64,000 nucleotides of DNA from Ectothiorhodospiraceae bacterium BW-2 (lineage in GTDB: Bacteria > Pseudomonadota > Gammaproteobacteria > Thiohalomonadales > Thiohalomonadaceae). The translations under genes and the position numbers were made by a program. The stretch spans positions 1,240,001-1,304,000 of the forward strand of contig CP032507.1 of assembly GCA_008375315.1 (NCBI GenBank), written 5' to 3'. Shown here piece by piece: positions 19,501 to 31,319 of this stretch. Each line of letters opens with the position of its first letter. Position 1 is the first letter of the stretch. The notes under the pieces were generated by a model. It did not search any database and was not told where the DNA came from. It worked only from the letters and a program-made list of their open reading frames with translations.

Positions 19501-22500
19501 AACCACAGTGCTAATGTCGCTATTTTCATCGACGCTGGCACTGCTACCACTGGTTATGATGGGAGCGTCGTCAACCGAATGGATGGTGAGATCGATCTGC
19601 TGTGTCGTTGTACCACCCAAGTCATCGGTGACAGTGACGGTGAAGCTGTCACTACCAAAATAGTCGGCATTAGGGGTATAACTCCAGAGGCCACTGGCAG
19701 GATCGATGGTCGCGCTGCCATTACTGGCACTGCTTGTCACAGCAAAGAGGTTACCGCTAGTCAGCCCATCAATGTCGTTGGCACTTAGGGTACCGGTGAT
19801 GGGGCTGGCTCCATCCTCATCGCCGCTGCCAGTTAGGTCGCCGCTAAAGGTGGCGCCATCATCAATGGGATTGACCGTTACCACAATCAGTTGAGTGGTG
19901 GTACCGCCCAAATCATCGGTGATGGTGACGGTGAAGTCATCACTGCCAAAATAGTCGGCATTAGGGGTATAACTCCAGAGGCCACTGGCAGAATCGATGG
20001 TCGCGCTGCCGTTAACGCCATCGGTAGTCAGCGCAAAGTAGCTACCATCGTTCAGGCCTTCACTATCACTAGCGATCAGAACGCCGCTAATCGGTACTAG
20101 AGCATCTTCATCACCCTCGCCTGTCATATCACCACTAACGATCGCCATATCGTCAAGCGGGATAATCGTTAGCATGACTGCGGCCTCTGCTGTGCCGCCA
20201 TTACCATCGCTAATTTGGTAGATAAAGCTATCCGTGCCATTGTAGTTAGCATCGGGGGTGTAGCTAAAGCTGCCATCGCTATGGAGGGTCAATAGGCCGT
20301 GGGCAGCCTCGGCTATCGGGGTGGTGTTAACGCTTAAAATATCTCCGCTATCTACATCGCTATCGTTCAGCAGCAGGTCATCAACGGTGACTATCGTTGT
20401 CAAAGTCTCATCTTCGTTGAGAGTATAGCTATCGCCGAGCGCCGTTGGGGCATCGTTGACATCGGTCACCACCACTTCGGTGGTCGCGGTGCCACTGGAG
20501 TAGGCTGTGGTACCGCCATTGAGGCTCACATCGGTGAGTTCTCCTGCATTTAAGCCATCAGTTTGATCCCAGCTATGGAAGGTAACGGTCGCGCTCTCGC
20601 CATTGGCTTGATCGGGTTCGTAGCGTAGATAGTCTCTCTCCGTCAGCAATAGCGCGGCGGTGCTGCTTAAATGGGTCGGTAGCAGGCTCCAACTTGTTCC
20701 TAAATCGGTGGAGTAGCTCCAAACGCCATTGCCGGTTGACCCTATCACGGCGATACCACGAGGCTCTAGAGCACCATCGGGCTCATCATAGACAGCATTG
20801 GCAAAAAAGGTCGCTACCTCCATGGAGAGGGTGGAGATATCCTCCTCTATGGTGGTGGTGTGGCTGCCGGAGAGTCGTGGGGCGTCGTTTAGGTTGCTGA
20901 CTGCGGCGGTGATATTCGACTCCACACTCTCGAAGGTGCCGTGGTCATCGAGGTAGCTCCCTTTGGCTTTAATTTGCTGTCCCACTTCGCTTTGGGTCAT
21001 GACTAGCGTATTGCCACTGGCTATCAGGTTCCAGCTGCTGCCGCCATCACTGCTACCATACCAGTCGTAGTTGGGAGAGAGACTGAGGCCATCGGCGTCA
21101 GTCACTGTGTCGATGATGGTCAAGGTATCCCCCTGTTGTGGGGTCTCGTTTTCAAGCGTCAGGTTACCCGCAGGCAGGTCGTTAGTAGGGGTCACGGTAA
21201 TAGCGACGGTCGCGCTGGCGCTCTGGCCATCGCTGTCGGTGACGGTGTAGCTAAAGCTGTCGGAGCCATTGTAGTTGGCATCCGGGGTGTAGTCGTAGCT
21301 GCCGTCGCTGTTAAATACCAGGCTGCCGTGGGCAACATCGGTTGCAAGGGCAAAGCTAGCGGGAAGTTCGCCTAGGGTGTCGTTGGTCGCTACGCTGTCG
21401 CTATGGCTGCTATCTTCTTCAAGGGTGATGCTATCGTCTAGCGCGGTTAGGGGCGGTGAGGTGGGGGTCACGGTAATAGCGACGGTCGCGCTGGCGCTCT
21501 GGCCATCGCTGTCGGTGACGGTGTAGCTAAAGCTGTCGGAGCCATTGTAGTTGGCATCCGGGGTGTAGTCGTAGCTGCCGTCGCTGTTAAATACCAGGCT
21601 GCCATGGGCAACATCGGTTGCAAGGGCAAAGCTAGCGGGAAGTTCGCCTAGGGTGTCGTTGGTCGCTACGCTGTCGCTATGGCTGCTATCTTCTTCAAGG
21701 GTGATGCTATCGTCTAGCGCGGTTAGGGGCGGTGAGGTGGGGGTCACGGTAATAGCGACGGTCGCGCTGGCGCTCTGGCCATCGCTGTCGGTGACGGTGT
21801 AGCTAAAGCTGTCACTGCCGTTAAAGTCTGGAGTCGGGGTGTAGTCGTAGCTGCCGTCGCTGTTAAATACTAGGCTGCCGTGGGCAACATCGGTTGCAAG
21901 GGCAAAGCTGGCGGGAAGTTCGCCTAGGGTGTCGTTGGTCGCTACGCTGTCGCTATGGCTGCTATCTTCTTCAAGGGTGATGCTATCGTCTAGCGCGGTT
22001 AGGGGCGGTGAGGTGGGGGTCACGGTAATAGCGACGGTCGCGCTGGCGCTCTGGCCATCGCTGTCGGTGACGGTGTAGCTAAAGCTGTCACTGCCGTTAA
22101 AGTCTGGAGTCGGGGTGTAGTCGTAGCTGCCGTCGCTGTTAAATACTAGGCTGCCGTGGGCAACATCGGTTGCAAGGGCAAAGCTGGCGGGAAGTTCGCC
22201 TAGGGTGTCGTTGGTCGCTACGCTGTCGCTATGGCTGCTATCTTCTTCAAGGGTGATGCTATCGTCTAGCGCGGTTAGGGGCGGTGAGGTGGGGGTCACA
22301 GTAATAGTGACGGTCGCGCTGGCGCTCTGGCCATCGCTGTCGGTGACGGTGTAGCTAAAGCTGTCGGAGCCATTGTAGTTGGCATCTGGGGTGTAGTCGT
22401 AGCTGCCGTCGCTGTTAAATACCAAGCTGCCGTGGGCAACATCGGTTGCAAGGGCAAAGCTGGCGGGAAGTTCGCCTAGGGTGTCGTTGGTCGCTACGCT

Positions 22501-25500
22501 GTCGCTATGGCTGCTATCTTCTTCAAGGGTGATGCTATCGTCTAGCGCGGTTAGGGGCGGTGAGGTGGGGGTCACGGTAATAGCGACGGTCGCGCTGGCG
22601 CTCTGGCCATCGCTGTCGGTGACGGTGTAGCTAAAGCTGTCACTGCCGTTAAAGTCTGGAGTCGGGGTGTAGTCGTAGCTGCCGTCGCTGTTAAATACCA
22701 AGCTGCCGTGGGCAACATCGGTTGCAAGGGCAAAGCTAGCGGGAAGTTCGCCTAGGGTGTCGTTGGTCGCTACGCTGTCGCTATGGCTGCTATCTTCTTC
22801 AAGGGTGATGCTATCGTCTAGCGCGGTTAGGGGCGGTGAGGTGGGGGTCACAGTAATAGTGACGGTCGCGCTGGCGCTCTGGCCATCGCTGTCGGTGACG
22901 GTGTAGCTAAAGCTGTCGGAGCCATTGTAGTTGGCATCTGGGGTGTAGTCGTAGCTGCCGTCGCTGTTAAATACCAAGCTGCCGTGGGCAACATCGGTTG
23001 CAAGGGCAAAGCTGGCGGGAAGTTCGCCTAGGGTGTCGTTGGTCGCTACGCTGTCGCTATGGCTGCTATCTTCTTCAAGGGTGATGCTATCGTCTAGCGC
23101 GGTTAGGGGCGGTGAGGTGGGGGTCACGGTAATAGTGACGGTCGCGCTGGCGCTCTGGCCATCGCTGTCGGTGACGGTGTAGCTAAAGCTGTCGGAGCCA
23201 TTGTAGTTGGCATCCGGGGTGTAGTCGTAGCTGCCGTCGCTGTTAAATACCAAGCTGCCGTGGGCAACATCGGTTGCAAGGGCAAAGCTGGCGGGAAGTT
23301 CGCCTAGGGTGTCGTTGGTCGCTACGCTGTCGCTATGGCTGCTATCTTCTTCAAGGGTGATGCTATCGTCTAGCGCGGTTAGGGGCGGTGAGGTGGGGGT
23401 CACAGTAATAGTGACGGTCGCGCTGGCGCTCTGGCCATCGCTGTCGGTGACGGTGTAGCTAAAGCTGTCGGAGCCATTGTAGTTGGCATCCGGGGTGTAG
23501 TCGTAGCTGCCGTCGCTGTTAAATACCAAGCTGCCGTGGGCAACATCGGTTGCAAGGGCAAAGCTGGCGGGAAGTTCGCCTAGGGTGTCGTTGGTCGCTA
23601 CGCTGTCGCTATGGCTGCTATCTTCTTCAAGGGTGATGCTATCGTCTAGCGCGGTTAGGGGCGGTGAGGTGGGGGTCACAGTAATAGTGACGGTCGCGCT
23701 GGCGCTCTGGCCATCGCTGTCGGTGACGGTGTAGCTAAAGCTGTCGGAGCCATTGTAGTTGGCATCCGGGGTGTAGTCGTAGCTGCCGTCGCTGTTAAAT
23801 ACCAAGCTGCCGTGGGCAACATCGGTTGCAAGGGCAAAGCTAGCGGGAAGTTCACCTAGGGTGTCGTTGGTCGCTACGCTGTCGCTGTGGCTGCTATCTT
23901 CTTCAAGGGTGATGCTATCGTCTAGCGCGGTTAGGGGCGGTGAGGTGGGGGTCACGGTAATAGCGACGGTCGCGCTGGCGCTCTGGCCATCGCTGTCGGT
24001 GACGGTGTAGCTAAAGCTGTCACTGCCGTTAAAGTCTGGAGTCGGGGTGTAGTCGTAGCTGCCGTCGCTGTTAAATACCAGGCTGCCATGGGCAACATCG
24101 GTTGCAAGGGCAAAGCTAGCGGGAAGTTCACCTAGGGTGTCGTTGGTCGCTACGCTGTCGCTATGGCTGCTATCTTCATCGACGGTGACTTTATCTTCAA
24201 CGGCGATGAGAGCAGGCGAGGTCGGCGTAACAGTGATGACTGCGGTCGCTTGAGCAGTCCCACCATTGCCATCGCTAATTTGGTAGGTAAAGCTATCCGT
24301 GCCATTAAAGTTGGCATTCGGGCTATAGCTGAAGCTGCCATCGCTATTCAGTATCAAGATACCGTGAGCAACATCGGTCACCGGAGTGGTATTGACGATA
24401 AGGGTATCAAGATCGATGTCGCTGTCGTTTTGTAGCAGGTCGTTACTGCCCGCTACTGTGATAAGAACACTATCTTCTTGCACGCTATAGCTATCTACAA
24501 CAGCAATGGGGATATCATTAATCGGTTCAATCGTCAGGGTAAACGGTTGGGTAACTATCGTGGTGCCATCGGAGACGGCAATCTCAATCACTTCACTGCC
24601 CCCCGCCGTCGGTGTGCCGCTGAGTAACGCAGTACCATCACCATTATCGGTAAGAGTCAACCAGTCGGGCTTGGTGACGCTGCTGACAACGAGCGTGGTG
24701 TGGTTATCGACATCGCTGACGCTGATTGCATATTGGTAGCTTTGATCCTCTATGGCGCTGGCTATCGGAGTGGAATCAAACTGTGGCGCTTGGTTACTCC
24801 CCTCTAGGGTTAGGGTAAGCGTTGCAGTAGCATTCAGATCGTGTGAGTTGGCTATTTGATAGCTGAAGCTATCGATGAGTTGCTCCCCTTCTGCCAGAGC
24901 TCTTACTGTTTCGGTCACGGTAAGTCGGTAGAGAAAGTCGCCACTGCTGTTAATAACAATATCGCCATAAGCGCCACTCACCACCTGCTCTATCAAGGTG
25001 TCATTACCATTAATGGCGGTCACAGTGAGGGTTGCCCCTTGGGGATCGCTATCGTTGCTAAGAAGGTTACCGGTGGTAATATCTGCGGTAGTGGTTAGCA
25101 GATCGTCAGTGGCAACGGGTGGTTTTGTGGCAACCGGTGTGATAGCCACTAGGTTAGATTGCGCCGCTGACACAGCCTGCTCGACGCCGCTTAGGTCGCC
25201 GGCAGCCATGGCGGTGTAAAAATCATCCCCCATACCGTCTGCGTAGCTACTCATGGCCGTTGAGATGGTCGCGGTGTCTATCTCTCCGGCTTCGAAGCTC
25301 TGATAGAGGATCACGGCGCTATCTACGGCATTACCGACCACTTGGTTCAGCTCTTCAGAGGTGAAACCCTCTAGGAGGGTAGCTAGTTCGCCCTTTTCGG
25401 CTACTTTTTGCAGCACTGAGGAGACCGCTTGCATGGCAAATTGGGTCGAGTCGCTGTCGCCGCTAGTGACTTTCTCACTCACTAGAGACCAGAGTTTGGT

Positions 25501-28185
25501 CGCGCTGGCTTCAAGGGCGTCCTCGTTCTGGTCAAAGTCATCGGCGGTGAGCTGTTCTGGGGTGCGTCCGCCGAGCAGTGACTGTAGCGCACTCTCGCTC
25601 ATGCCGGAGGCCTTTAGGGTCGAAAAGATCGAGATAGTTACCGTTTCTGTCGGGTTGGTCGGGGCAATAGCGCTTAACGCGCCACTGAAGGGGGTACCGG
25701 AGACTGTGTCGGTGCCCCCAGTCACAACGAGTTGTAGGGTATTGCCTAGTGTATTCACTCCACTGGTGACTACACTGCTCTCGGCGGTAGTTAGGCTAAA
25801 GTTGTAACTGCCGTCACTATGGGTTGTGGTTGAGGGATCGCTATCTGAAAGCCTACCGTCGCCATCAAAATCGTAAAAGACGATCGCGTCCGCTAGTAGC
25901 CCTTTGGCGGCTATACCGGAGGTATTGATCAGCTCAGGCTCAGGATCAGGCTCAGGTTCTGGCTCAGGTTCTGGCTCAGGCTCAGGCTCAGGTTCTGGCT
26001 CAGGTTCTGGCTCAGGTTCTGGCTCAGGTTCTGGCTCAGGTTCTGGCTCAGGTTCTGGCTCAGGTTCTGGCTCAGGTTCTGGCTCAGGTTCTGGCTCAGG
26101 TTCTGGCTCAGGTTCTGGCTCAGGTTCTGGCTCAGGTTCTGGCTCAGGTTCTGGCTCAGGTTCTGGCTCAGGTTCTGGCTCAGGTTCTGGCTCAGGTTCT
26201 GGCTCAGGTTCCGGCTCAGGTTCCGGCTCAGGTTCTGGTTCAGCCACAGTTGAACCTTGGGAGAAGTCCTGCTCTGAAGCTAGGTTACCGTCGCTATTGG
26301 GGACTGTTTGGTTCGGTTCGCTGTTCGTTTCGGTCTCTGAAGTCGGGTCGTTACTGGTGGTGTTATCACCGTTTGGGGTATCGGTCGAGGCTTCCCCGTT
26401 CGATTCACTCTCCCACGGCTGTTCCGATTGCAGGGTGTCGAGCTGTGTCGCTTGAAACCCCTCTCTCCCCTCTAGCTCGGAGGTCGGCATCGCTGGGCCG
26501 CTGTCGGTTCCGCCATTTGATGAGGTGTCGTTCTGTTGGCTCTCTGCCCCCCCCTCCTCTACGGTTGTGTTGGAGAGACCTTCGTTGTCAGTCTCGCTAC
26601 CGTTCTCTGTTGTCGGAGCTCTCTCTAAATCCGGGGCAGGTTCGGTGGTCGGCTCTGATTCCGATTCTGATCCTGATACTGATTCTGATTCTGATTCAAT
26701 TTGTGGCTCTGACTCCTCTGTAGCGGCTGTCTCTAATGCCTCTTCGGATTCGCTTTCAGGTGCTGATTCTGGCTCTGGTTCAGGCTCTAGTTCAGACTCT
26801 GGTTCAGGCTCTGGTTCAGGCTCTGGTTCAGGCTCTGGTTCAGGCTCTGGTTCAGGCTCTGGTTCAGGCTCTGGTTCAGGCTCTGGTTCAGGCTCTGGTT
26901 CAGGCTCTGGTTCAGGCTCTGGTTCAGGCTCTGGTTCAGGCTCTGGTTCAGACTCTGGTTCAGACTCTGGTTCAGGCTCTGGTTCAGACTCTGGTTCAGA
27001 CTCTGGTTCAGACTCTGGTTCAGACTCTGGTTCAGGCTCAGGCTCAGGCTCTGGTTCAGGCTCTGGTTCTGCTTCCTCTTCCGGTTCGGTTTCGGGCTCT
27101 TCTGCCTCGCTCTCCTCGTCTTCTCCCCCTTTTTCATCCCCTTGGGGCTCCTGCTCCTCTCCCTTCTCCTCCGTTTGGCTCTGTTCTGTCGCCTCTTCTG
27201 CCTTCGAGGGTTCAGCGGCCTGCTCTTGCTGCTCCTGTTCGTTGGTAGGGTTGGCTGCTTGTCCGGTGATCTGGTTACTCACTCCAGACGAAAAGAGGGT
27301 CTGAAATAGCTGTAGGGTATTTTGGTCGGCTTGAAAGATATTGGAGACTCCGCTATCAAGCGTTACTACGGTACCGGTGCCGCTATCTAGCAGTGTCACT
27401 AGGCCATCACCATTCAGGTCGGTAATATCTATCACGCCGTCATGGTGAATAAAGGTGGCCTCGCCACTGTCGGGATCGACCTTACCCTCTAGGGAGCTGC
27501 CGCGCACTCCAGCTATCGCAACTGGGGTGGTGATGGTGGTGTGTTTGTAACCGGGTTTGAGGGTACCGATTTTGCCGCTGGTATAGCGAAATGCGCCATG
27601 AATAACCCCGATTTCGACCTTAACTTCGGTTGTCTCGGGACGGTAGATATACTCATCTAGGGTGGTACGGGTCGATCTGCCGAGGGTGTATTGTGTGCCA
27701 TCTATGAACTCAATTTTGGCCGTCCCATCAGCGCCGCTAATAATTTGGTCGCCTTTGTAGATATCGCTTCCCGCTTGCAGCGTCACCTCACTGCCGTCGA
27801 GACGAATCGCTTTCACTTGACCATCCATTTCAGTGATGCTGCCGATCTTGTCGGCGTGGGGTGGAGTGTTTGGGCCTGCGATCTGCCACGCCTCTCGCTG
27901 CCCTCCTACTAAGGCATTGACCATCGCTGGGGTGAGTGAAGCCCCGCTCGGCGTGGTTAATAGGGGCGGGGTCGGGGTGGCAAAGTAGCCCTCTATCGTC
28001 TGCACGGTAGCGTCGGCGATACGAATCACCAAATCAATCCCCACCTGGTGATAGCTCCCTTGCAGCAGCAGCGAGGCGTCGGCTAAAGTCACTACCGTGA
28101 CGCCCTCCATACCCTCTCGCTCAGCTAAAGGCTCGCTCTGCTGCCCTAATTGCGGTAGATTCTCTTCTCTGTTTATGCTGCGCAT
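16504..28185 (-). CDS. Giant FecR/cadherin-like/FG-GAP repeat surface protein
   Basis: 3893 residues, one frame. Order: an N-terminal retention-like region (1-110); a FecR-like domain (about 112-290, with '[22 protein letters not shown]'); two Glu-Pro-rich low-complexity tracts (about 371-474 and 647-751) around an acidic Ser/Thr region; a Ca-binding-like '[13 protein letters not shown]' segment near 770; assorted cadherin-like/Ig-like repeats; eleven near-identical 92-residue repeats (about 1320-2331); more cadherin-like repeats; seven FG-GAP repeats of 'D-x-NGDG-x-x-D' type (about 3295-3730); and a C-terminal segment with RTX-like 'GAGDDEI' and 'YGGSGNDLF'. There is no Sec signal peptide. 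By family this is most likely a type I secreted adhesin or biofilm protein. No ABC exporter is adjacent; a TolC gene lies 31 kb away. Confidence 0.88.
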   Translation of the reverse strand: MRSINREENLPQLGQQSEPLAEREGMEGVTVVTLADASLLLQGSYHQVGIDLVIRIADATVQTIEGYFATPTPPLLTTPSGASLTPAMVNALVGGQREAWQIAGPNTPPHADKIGSITEMDGQVKAIRLDGSEVTLQAGSDIYKGDQIISGADGTAKIEFIDGTQYTLGRSTRTTLDEYIYRPETTEVKVEIGVIHGAFRYTSGKIGTLKPGYKHTTITTPVAIAGVRGSSLEGKVDPDSGEATFIHHDGVIDITDLNGDGLVTLLDSGTGTVVTLDSGVSNIFQADQNTLQLFQTLFSSGVSNQITGQAANPTNEQEQQEQAAEPSKAEEATEQSQTEEKGEEQEPQGDEKGGEDEESEAEEPETEPEEEAEPEPEPEPEPEPEPESEPESEPESEPESEPEPEPESEPESEPEPEPEPEPEPEPEPEPEPEPEPEPEPEPEPEPEPEPEPEPEPEPEPEPESELEPEPEPESAPESESEEALETAATEESEPQIESESESVSGSESESEPTTEPAPDLERAPTTENGSETDNEGLSNTTVEEGGAESQQNDTSSNGGTDSGPAMPTSELEGREGFQATQLDTLQSEQPWESESNGEASTDTPNGDNTTSNDPTSETETNSEPNQTVPNSDGNLASEQDFSQGSTVAEPEPEPEPEPEPEPEPEPEPEPEPEPEPEPEPEPEPEPEPEPEPEPEPEPEPEPEPEPEPEPEPEPEPEPEPEPEPEPEPEPEPEPEPEPEPEPEPEPDPEPELINTSGIAAKGLLADAIVFYDFDGDGRLSDSDPSTTTHSDGSYNFSLTTAESSVVTSGVNTLGNTLQLVVTGGTDTVSGTPFSGALSAIAPTNPTETVTISIFSTLKASGMSESALQSLLGGRTPEQLTADDFDQNEDALEASATKLWSLVSEKVTSGDSDSTQFAMQAVSSVLQKVAEKGELATLLEGFTSEELNQVVGNAVDSAVILYQSFEAGEIDTATISTAMSSYADGMGDDFYTAMAAGDLSGVEQAVSAAQSNLVAITPVATKPPVATDDLLTTTADITTGNLLSNDSDPQGATLTVTAINGNDTLIEQVVSGAYGDIVINSSGDFLYRLTVTETVRALAEGEQLIDSFSYQIANSHDLNATATLTLTLEGSNQAPQFDSTPIASAIEDQSYQYAISVSDVDNHTTLVVSSVTKPDWLTLTDNGDGTALLSGTPTAGGSEVIEIAVSDGTTIVTQPFTLTIEPINDIPIAVVDSYSVQEDSVLITVAGSNDLLQNDSDIDLDTLIVNTTPVTDVAHGILILNSDGSFSYSPNANFNGTDSFTYQISDGNGGTAQATAVITVTPTSPALIAVEDKVTVDEDSSHSDSVATNDTLGELPASFALATDVAHGSLVFNSDGSYDYTPTPDFNGSDSFSYTVTDSDGQSASATVAITVTPTSPPLTALDDSITLEEDSSHSDSVATNDTLGELPASFALATDVAHGSLVFNSDGSYDYTPDANYNGSDSFSYTVTDSDGQSASATVTITVTPTSPPLTALDDSITLEEDSSHSDSVATNDTLGELPASFALATDVAHGSLVFNSDGSYDYTPDANYNGSDSFSYTVTDSDGQSASATVTITVTPTSPPLTALDDSITLEEDSSHSDSVATNDTLGELPASFALATDVAHGSLVFNSDGSYDYTPDANYNGSDSFSYTVTDSDGQSASATVTITVTPTSPPLTALDDSITLEEDSSHSDSVATNDTLGELPASFALATDVAHGSLVFNSDGSYDYTPDANYNGSDSFSYTVTDSDGQSASATVTITVTPTSPPLTALDDSITLEEDSSHSDSVATNDTLGELPASFALATDVAHGSLVFNSDGSYDYTPTPDFNGSDSFSYTVTDSDGQSASATVAITVTPTSPPLTALDDSITLEEDSSHSDSVATNDTLGELPASFALATDVAHGSLVFNSDGSYDYTPDANYNGSDSFSYTVTDSDGQSASATVTITVTPTSPPLTALDDSITLEEDSSHSDSVATNDTLGELPASFALATDVAHGSLVFNSDGSYDYTPTPDFNGSDSFSYTVTDSDGQSASATVAITVTPTSPPLTALDDSITLEEDSSHSDSVATNDTLGELPASFALATDVAHGSLVFNSDGSYDYTPTPDFNGSDSFSYTVTDSDGQSASATVAITVTPTSPPLTALDDSITLEEDSSHSDSVATNDTLGELPASFALATDVAHGSLVFNSDGSYDYTPDANYNGSDSFSYTVTDSDGQSASATVAITVTPTSPPLTALDDSITLEEDSSHSDSVATNDTLGELPASFALATDVAHGSLVFNSDGSYDYTPDANYNGSDSFSYTVTDSDGQSASATVAITVTPTNDLPAGNLTLENETPQQGDTLTIIDTVTDADGLSLSPNYDWYGSSDGGSSWNLIASGNTLVMTQSEVGQQIKAKGSYLDDHGTFESVESNITAAVSNLNDAPRLSGSHTTTIEEDISTLSMEVATFFANAVYDEPDGALEPRGIAVIGSTGNGVWSYSTDLGTSWSLLPTHLSSTAALLLTERDYLRYEPDQANGESATVTFHSWDQTDGLNAGELTDVSLNGGTTAYSSGTATTEVVVTDVNDAPTALGDSYTLNEDETLTTIVTVDDLLLNDSDVDSGDILSVNTTPIAEAAHGLLTLHSDGSFSYTPDANYNGTDSFIYQISDGNGGTAEAAVMLTIIPLDDMAIVSGDMTGEGDEDALVPISGVLIASDSEGLNDGSYFALTTDGVNGSATIDSASGLWSYTPNADYFGSDDFTVTITDDLGGTTTQLIVVTVNPIDDGATFSGDLTGSGDEDGASPITGTLSANDIDGLTSGNLFAVTSSASNGSATIDPASGLWSYTPNADYFGSDSFTVTVTDDLGGTTTQQIDLTIHSVDDAPIITSGSSASVDENSDISTVVYTATATDADSASALTYSIAGTDASALTIDSLTGELTLNASADYETQSSYSVDIVVTDDSSTPLSDSLTLSIEVNDINEAPIAQSDRLNLIPFLNTTLKIDTATLLANDSDPEGAAMLTIEAPSSTSGNITLEGNWINLSTTVPSSYSAMDLSWLMINTFLSELPTVVVHNTSDTTPILMGSTPLGTTALSVTVNAVTYTLGVAPELTLNDTLWKLDLSGATPLPSGAYEVEVVADGLSDATSSELLISVEAMPGVTISTYDSSSLTPTVMGTIQRSGSETLVVALDDTLYRKGDGYLTVDGEYWVLNVPTPLTDLSYYPIEVKLINNPISFTYTLSDGELSSLGTVDLLYREVMLDAGMLKGEGVRPLPDTLKVSYLHDSATIGTLGREVAVADINGDGYVDYLVSNSEAAGTTWVIYGSPTGETIDLYNGLSSTQGFAIHGSAAGSYSGETLRTLGDFNGDGFADLVVNDNASLDAFIIFGASDTIAPLELSNLGARGLQLSGFNYQSGVMTLGGGGDVNGDGLADLLLGSNFIDAFGSRGVFVVYGKNSDNNAISGSDIAAGVGGYLIRSDSQSAVSTGANVTIVGDINGDGFDDMLINGDSNNAHLIFGSANGSSLDLATLSSDRGFEITSLQDNDLSGPVAALGDVNGDGYADFGLVDSALNRIYVVFGHPTISSVSIADFNMGYGTSVGFEIIGDGYHTITTLNGVGDINGDGFDDIAFGAGSGDYSDSYIVFGKGGGDYNAVQSSDLFSGVEGFVISGEGGAVGDAHAGGDLNGDGFSDLVIGGNVNGDYASAELHVIYGGDFLARVDTLGSASNDMLTGMHVVAGAGDDEISVHPDWSIAYGGSGNDLFKLVSPNITRLEGGNGFDTLLLDGGTVVLDTQAIRTRVEGIEKIQMDGGDTLGNSAATTGLRLEDVLQMSDGVQQIIDDATISHSAHMVIEGTATDTLNLSQQWLDSTDNYTFGGQSYSYYTAGSGVGLLVDDELTVVPVGLV
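21191..24226 (-). repeat. Eleven tandem 276-bp coding repeats
   Basis: The motif GTCAC(G/A)GTAATAG recurs at 21191, 21467, 21743, 22019, 22295, 22571, 22847, 23123, 23399, 23675 and 23951, an exact 276-base step (92 codons). Units differ at few positions, mostly the choice between '[12 protein letters not shown]' and '[12 protein letters not shown]' and between ATVAITVT and ATVTITVT. The two variants are interspersed. This near-identity at DNA level points to recent expansion or gene conversion within the giant gene. Confidence 0.95.
25931..26244 (-). repeat. 12-bp microsatellite encoding (Glu-Pro)n, C-terminal tract
   Basis: About 26 copies of the plus-strand unit GGCTCAGGTTCT, coding for an alternating Glu-Pro run on the minus strand. 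The unit length is a multiple of three, so copy-number change keeps the frame. Confidence 0.95.
26763..27072 (-). repeat. 12-bp microsatellite encoding (Glu-Pro/Ser)n, N-terminal tract
   Basis: About 25 copies of the plus-strand unit GGCTCTGGTTCA with GACTCTGGTTCA variants that give Ser in place of Pro. The wobble pattern differs from the other tract (TCT/TCA swapped), so the two tracts expanded separately rather than one being a recent copy of the other. Confidence 0.93.
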
Positions 28186-28440
28186 CGACCCATACCTTCC
28201 TCAACCCCCCCGCGACGGAGGCCTGTTAATCCAATGTGTTAATGTTAAGAGTATCCGGCTCAATCGGCTCTCAGCCGGCAGGAACAGAGCCTCTCGACCG
28301 CTACAAGTTATACGCGGTGAGCGCTAAAATCAAACCCTCAGCGCTAATTTCACTCCACCCCATTTCCCCTTTTGCTACACTATACGCCACAATGACGAAC
28401 AACAGTCAAACCGAGTTCACAAAATAGGGCCAAAGCCACT

Positions 28441-30864
28441 GTGCATAAGATGAAAGTTCTTGTGATTGATTATGTAAAGCTGTTTCAGCGGATAATCGCC
28501 ACGCTGTTCGATGACGAAGGGCTAATCGCTGTCGCTTGCAACAGCCGTGACGAGGCGCTACGGCTACTACAGCAGCAACACTTTGCCTTTATCTGTATCT
28601 CCATGCACCTGCAAGATGGCAATGGTGTGGAGCTCTGTCGCCAAATTCGCACCCTTGAGAGCTATCGCTATGTGCCCATTATCCTCTTTACCTCCGAAAC
28701 CTCGTCTGAGTTACAACATCAGGCACTCTCAGCCGGCATTACCGATATTTTTCAGAAACAGGCCGATTTAACTGAACTTACCGCCTACATTAAACGCTTC
28801 ACGCTCCAGTACCAACCCCTTAACGGCCATGTTCTCTACATTGAAGATAACAAGGCGCTCCGGCTAACCACCCTGAAGCTGCTACGAGATAAGGGGCTCT
28901 CGGTTGATAGCTTTACCACCGCCGAGCAGGCGTGGCGTGCCTTTAACAGCAAGCGCTACGATCTGGTCATTACCGATATTGTTCTCGCCGGCAAGATGAG
29001 CGGAATCTCGTTGGTGAACAAAATTCGCCGCCTTAATGATAGTCGTGGCGATGTGTCGATTCTGGCCATGAGCGGCTTTGACGATATATCGCGCCGCATT
29101 GAGCTGTTTCATCTCGGGGTGAACGACTATGTCATTAAACCGATTGTCGCCGATGAGTTTTTGTCGCGCATTCGCTATCTAGTGGGTGCCTCAAGGGCGG
29201 TATCGCACCAGGTCAATATGATTAGCGATATGTTTGACCAGAGCCACGATGCGATTTTAGTCCTCAACCACCGCCATGAGATTATCGACGCGAACAGCGC
29301 CGCAGGTGAGCTCACCGGCTATGCTGCCGCAGAGCTGCTCAACCAGCCGCTACAACAACTCTTTGCCGCCCCGTTCGATGGTAATATGGTGCCAACAAGC
29401 ACCCTGCCCTACTGGAGCGGCGAGGTAAAACTGCGCCAAAAACAGGGCTCCACCCTACCGGCCCACCTCATTCTCTACACCCTAAAGAACAGCTCAGGGG
29501 TGATGCACCAACACATCACTATAATGCAAGATCTGCGCCAACAGAGGGCAGCTGAGGCACAAATTGAGTATCTTGAGAGCCACGACGCGCTCACCGGTCT
29601 GTTTAATCGCCACTCGTTCGATCAACATCTACAACAGCTACTACAGCGCGATCACTCCCAGATAACCCCCGTAGCGCTCCTCTGGTTCCGACTGCTCCAT
29701 CTGGAGGAGGTTAACCACACCCTCGGCTATCAGACCGGCGATAAAATTCTGATTCGCATCGCCAACCGTATCAAAAATGGGATCGGCTCTAGTGGCACGG
29801 TCTATCGTATTACCGGAGAGGAGTTTGCCACCCTCCACAGCCGCAATATCGATCCTAACTGGCTACAGCAGCAGGGGGCGGCGATCCTCAGCACCATCGA
29901 AGAGCCACTCTATCTCGAACAGGAGCGAGTCCATTTAAGCGCCATTTGCGGTATCTCGACCTACCCCGATCTGGCTCGTAACCAAGGTGAGCTCATTGCC
30001 CAGGCCGAAGCGGCGATGCACTATGCCCGCAGTAGCCATACCCAGCCGGTACAGCTCGCCTCACCGGAGCTAAGTCAGGCGATTCAGCGCCGCCACCAAA
30101 TTACCACCGCACTCAGTGAGGCGATCGAGGCAGAGCAGCTCTATCTACTCTACCAGCCCCAGTTCGGCCTAACCGAGCAGCAGCAGCCCCATATTATCGG
30201 CATTGAGGCGTTAGTACGCTGGCAACATCCGCAGCTAGGGCTTATCTCTCCCGATGAGTTTATCCCCATCGCCGAAGAGCGCCATCTGATGGTCAGCCTA
30301 GGTGAGTGGATTATCGAATACGCGCTCCACGACCACCGCCAGATTTTGGCCCATGCGGGGCGTCCCATACGGCTATCGATCAACATCTCACCGCTACAGC
30401 TACTACAGGAGAACTTTGCAAAGCAGTTTCTCGCCACACTCACTCGGCACACTATCGCCCCTGACTTAATTGAGGTAGAGGTTACCGAGGGAACCTTTAT
30501 TGAAGATGCCGAACAGGTTATTCTACAGCTCAACCAGTTGCGGCAGCAGCGAGTCAGCGTTGCACTAGACGACTTCGGCACCGGCTACTCCAGTTTGGCC
30601 TATCTAAAAAATCTCCCCATCGACTGCCTAAAAATTGATCGCAGCTTTGTAGAAGATTTAACCTCGGATAGAGATAATCAGGCGGTAGTATTAAGCGCCA
30701 TCGATCTGGCCAAACATTTTAATTTGCGTATTATTGCCGAAGGGATTGAGCTAAAAGAGCAGGCGTTCTATCTACAGCAGCACCACTGCCATGAGTTTCA
30801 GGGCTACTGCTTTAGCCGTCCGATACCGCTTAATGAGCTACTACCGCGACTAGATCCCAACTAA
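28441..30864 (+). CDS. REC-REC-PAS-GGDEF-EAL protein, likely c-di-GMP phosphodiesterase
   Basis: 807 residues. The first receiver domain (4-120) is degenerate: the phospho-acceptor Asp position reads Ser ('[13 protein letters not shown]') and one acidic-pocket Asp is missing. The second (about 128-250) has Asp ('[10 protein letters not shown]') and Lys ('VIKP') in place. A PAS domain follows (about 265-370), then a GGDEF domain whose signature reads 'ITGEEF', so cyclase activity is unlikely. The EAL domain (about 555-800) is intact: 'EALVRW', 'EVTEG', '[13 protein letters not shown]', 'DRSFV', 'AEGIE'. The start is GTG 28441 or ATG 28450; neither has a strong ribosome site. The gene is divergent from the giant surface-protein gene across 255 bases, so it may control that protein through c-di-GMP (inference). 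Confidence 0.9.
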   Translation: MHKMKVLVIDYVKLFQRIIATLFDDEGLIAVACNSRDEALRLLQQQHFAFICISMHLQDGNGVELCRQIRTLESYRYVPIILFTSETSSELQHQALSAGITDIFQKQADLTELTAYIKRFTLQYQPLNGHVLYIEDNKALRLTTLKLLRDKGLSVDSFTTAEQAWRAFNSKRYDLVITDIVLAGKMSGISLVNKIRRLNDSRGDVSILAMSGFDDISRRIELFHLGVNDYVIKPIVADEFLSRIRYLVGASRAVSHQVNMISDMFDQSHDAILVLNHRHEIIDANSAAGELTGYAAAELLNQPLQQLFAAPFDGNMVPTSTLPYWSGEVKLRQKQGSTLPAHLILYTLKNSSGVMHQHITIMQDLRQQRAAEAQIEYLESHDALTGLFNRHSFDQHLQQLLQRDHSQITPVALLWFRLLHLEEVNHTLGYQTGDKILIRIANRIKNGIGSSGTVYRITGEEFATLHSRNIDPNWLQQQGAAILSTIEEPLYLEQERVHLSAICGISTYPDLARNQGELIAQAEAAMHYARSSHTQPVQLASPELSQAIQRRHQITTALSEAIEAEQLYLLYQPQFGLTEQQQPHIIGIEALVRWQHPQLGLISPDEFIPIAEERHLMVSLGEWIIEYALHDHRQILAHAGRPIRLSINISPLQLLQENFAKQFLATLTRHTIAPDLIEVEVTEGTFIEDAEQVILQLNQLRQQRVSVALDDFGTGYSSLAYLKNLPIDCLKIDRSFVEDLTSDRDNQAVVLSAIDLAKHFNLRIIAEGIELKEQAFYLQQHHCHEFQGYCFSRPIPLNELLPRLDPN

Positions 30865-30914
30865 CCATTCACTATTCACCATTCACACAACCTAAACGAG
30901 AGCGAACCATACCG

Positions 30915-31304
30915 ATGCCACTACAACCTAGCCGAGAACTGGAGACCTTTGTCAACCCGATGCCGGAGCGCGACTATACGATCCGAATCGATATTCCCGA
31001 ATTTACCTGCCTCTGCCCCAAAACCGGACAGCCCGATTTTGCAACCTTGCAGATAGAGTATGTCGCTGATCTTAGCTGCATTGAGCTTAAAGCACTAAAA
31101 GTCTATATCTGGTCCTACCGCGAAGAGGGGGCGTTTCATGAACAGATAACCAACCAAATTTTGACCGATCTAGTCGAGGCGTGTCAGCCCCGTTTTATGC
31201 GCCTCACCGCTAAATTTAATGTTCGCGGGGGGATCTATACCACCGTTATCGCCGAACATAGCGCCCCGAACTGGCAACCACCACAGCCTGTTACCCTCCC
31301 CTAA
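30915..31304 (+). CDS. queF: NADPH-dependent 7-cyano-7-deazaguanine reductase QueF
   Basis: Reduces preQ0 to preQ1 in queuosine synthesis. The 129 residues place it in the short, single-domain QueF class. The catalytic cysteine is in 'CPKTGQPDF' near residue 36, and the substrate-binding '[22 protein letters not shown]' follows (usual consensus E(S/L)K-S-x-K...Y). No other queuosine gene is nearby. Confidence 0.93.
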   Translation: MPLQPSRELETFVNPMPERDYTIRIDIPEFTCLCPKTGQPDFATLQIEYVADLSCIELKALKVYIWSYREEGAFHEQITNQILTDLVEACQPRFMRLTAKFNVRGGIYTTVIAEHSAPNWQPPQPVTLP

Positions 31305-31319
31305 ACACTGGAGACTCCC

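Noticed and set aside
21191-24226. CRISPR-like regular repeats
   Set aside because: The units are 276 bp, fully coding in one frame and without spacers.
25904-27304. Long plus-strand ORFs rich in Gly-Ser, Leu-Val and Leu-Asn repeats
   Set aside because: They are shadows of the 12-bp Glu-Pro microsatellite in the giant minus-strand gene; a period of 12 opens every frame.
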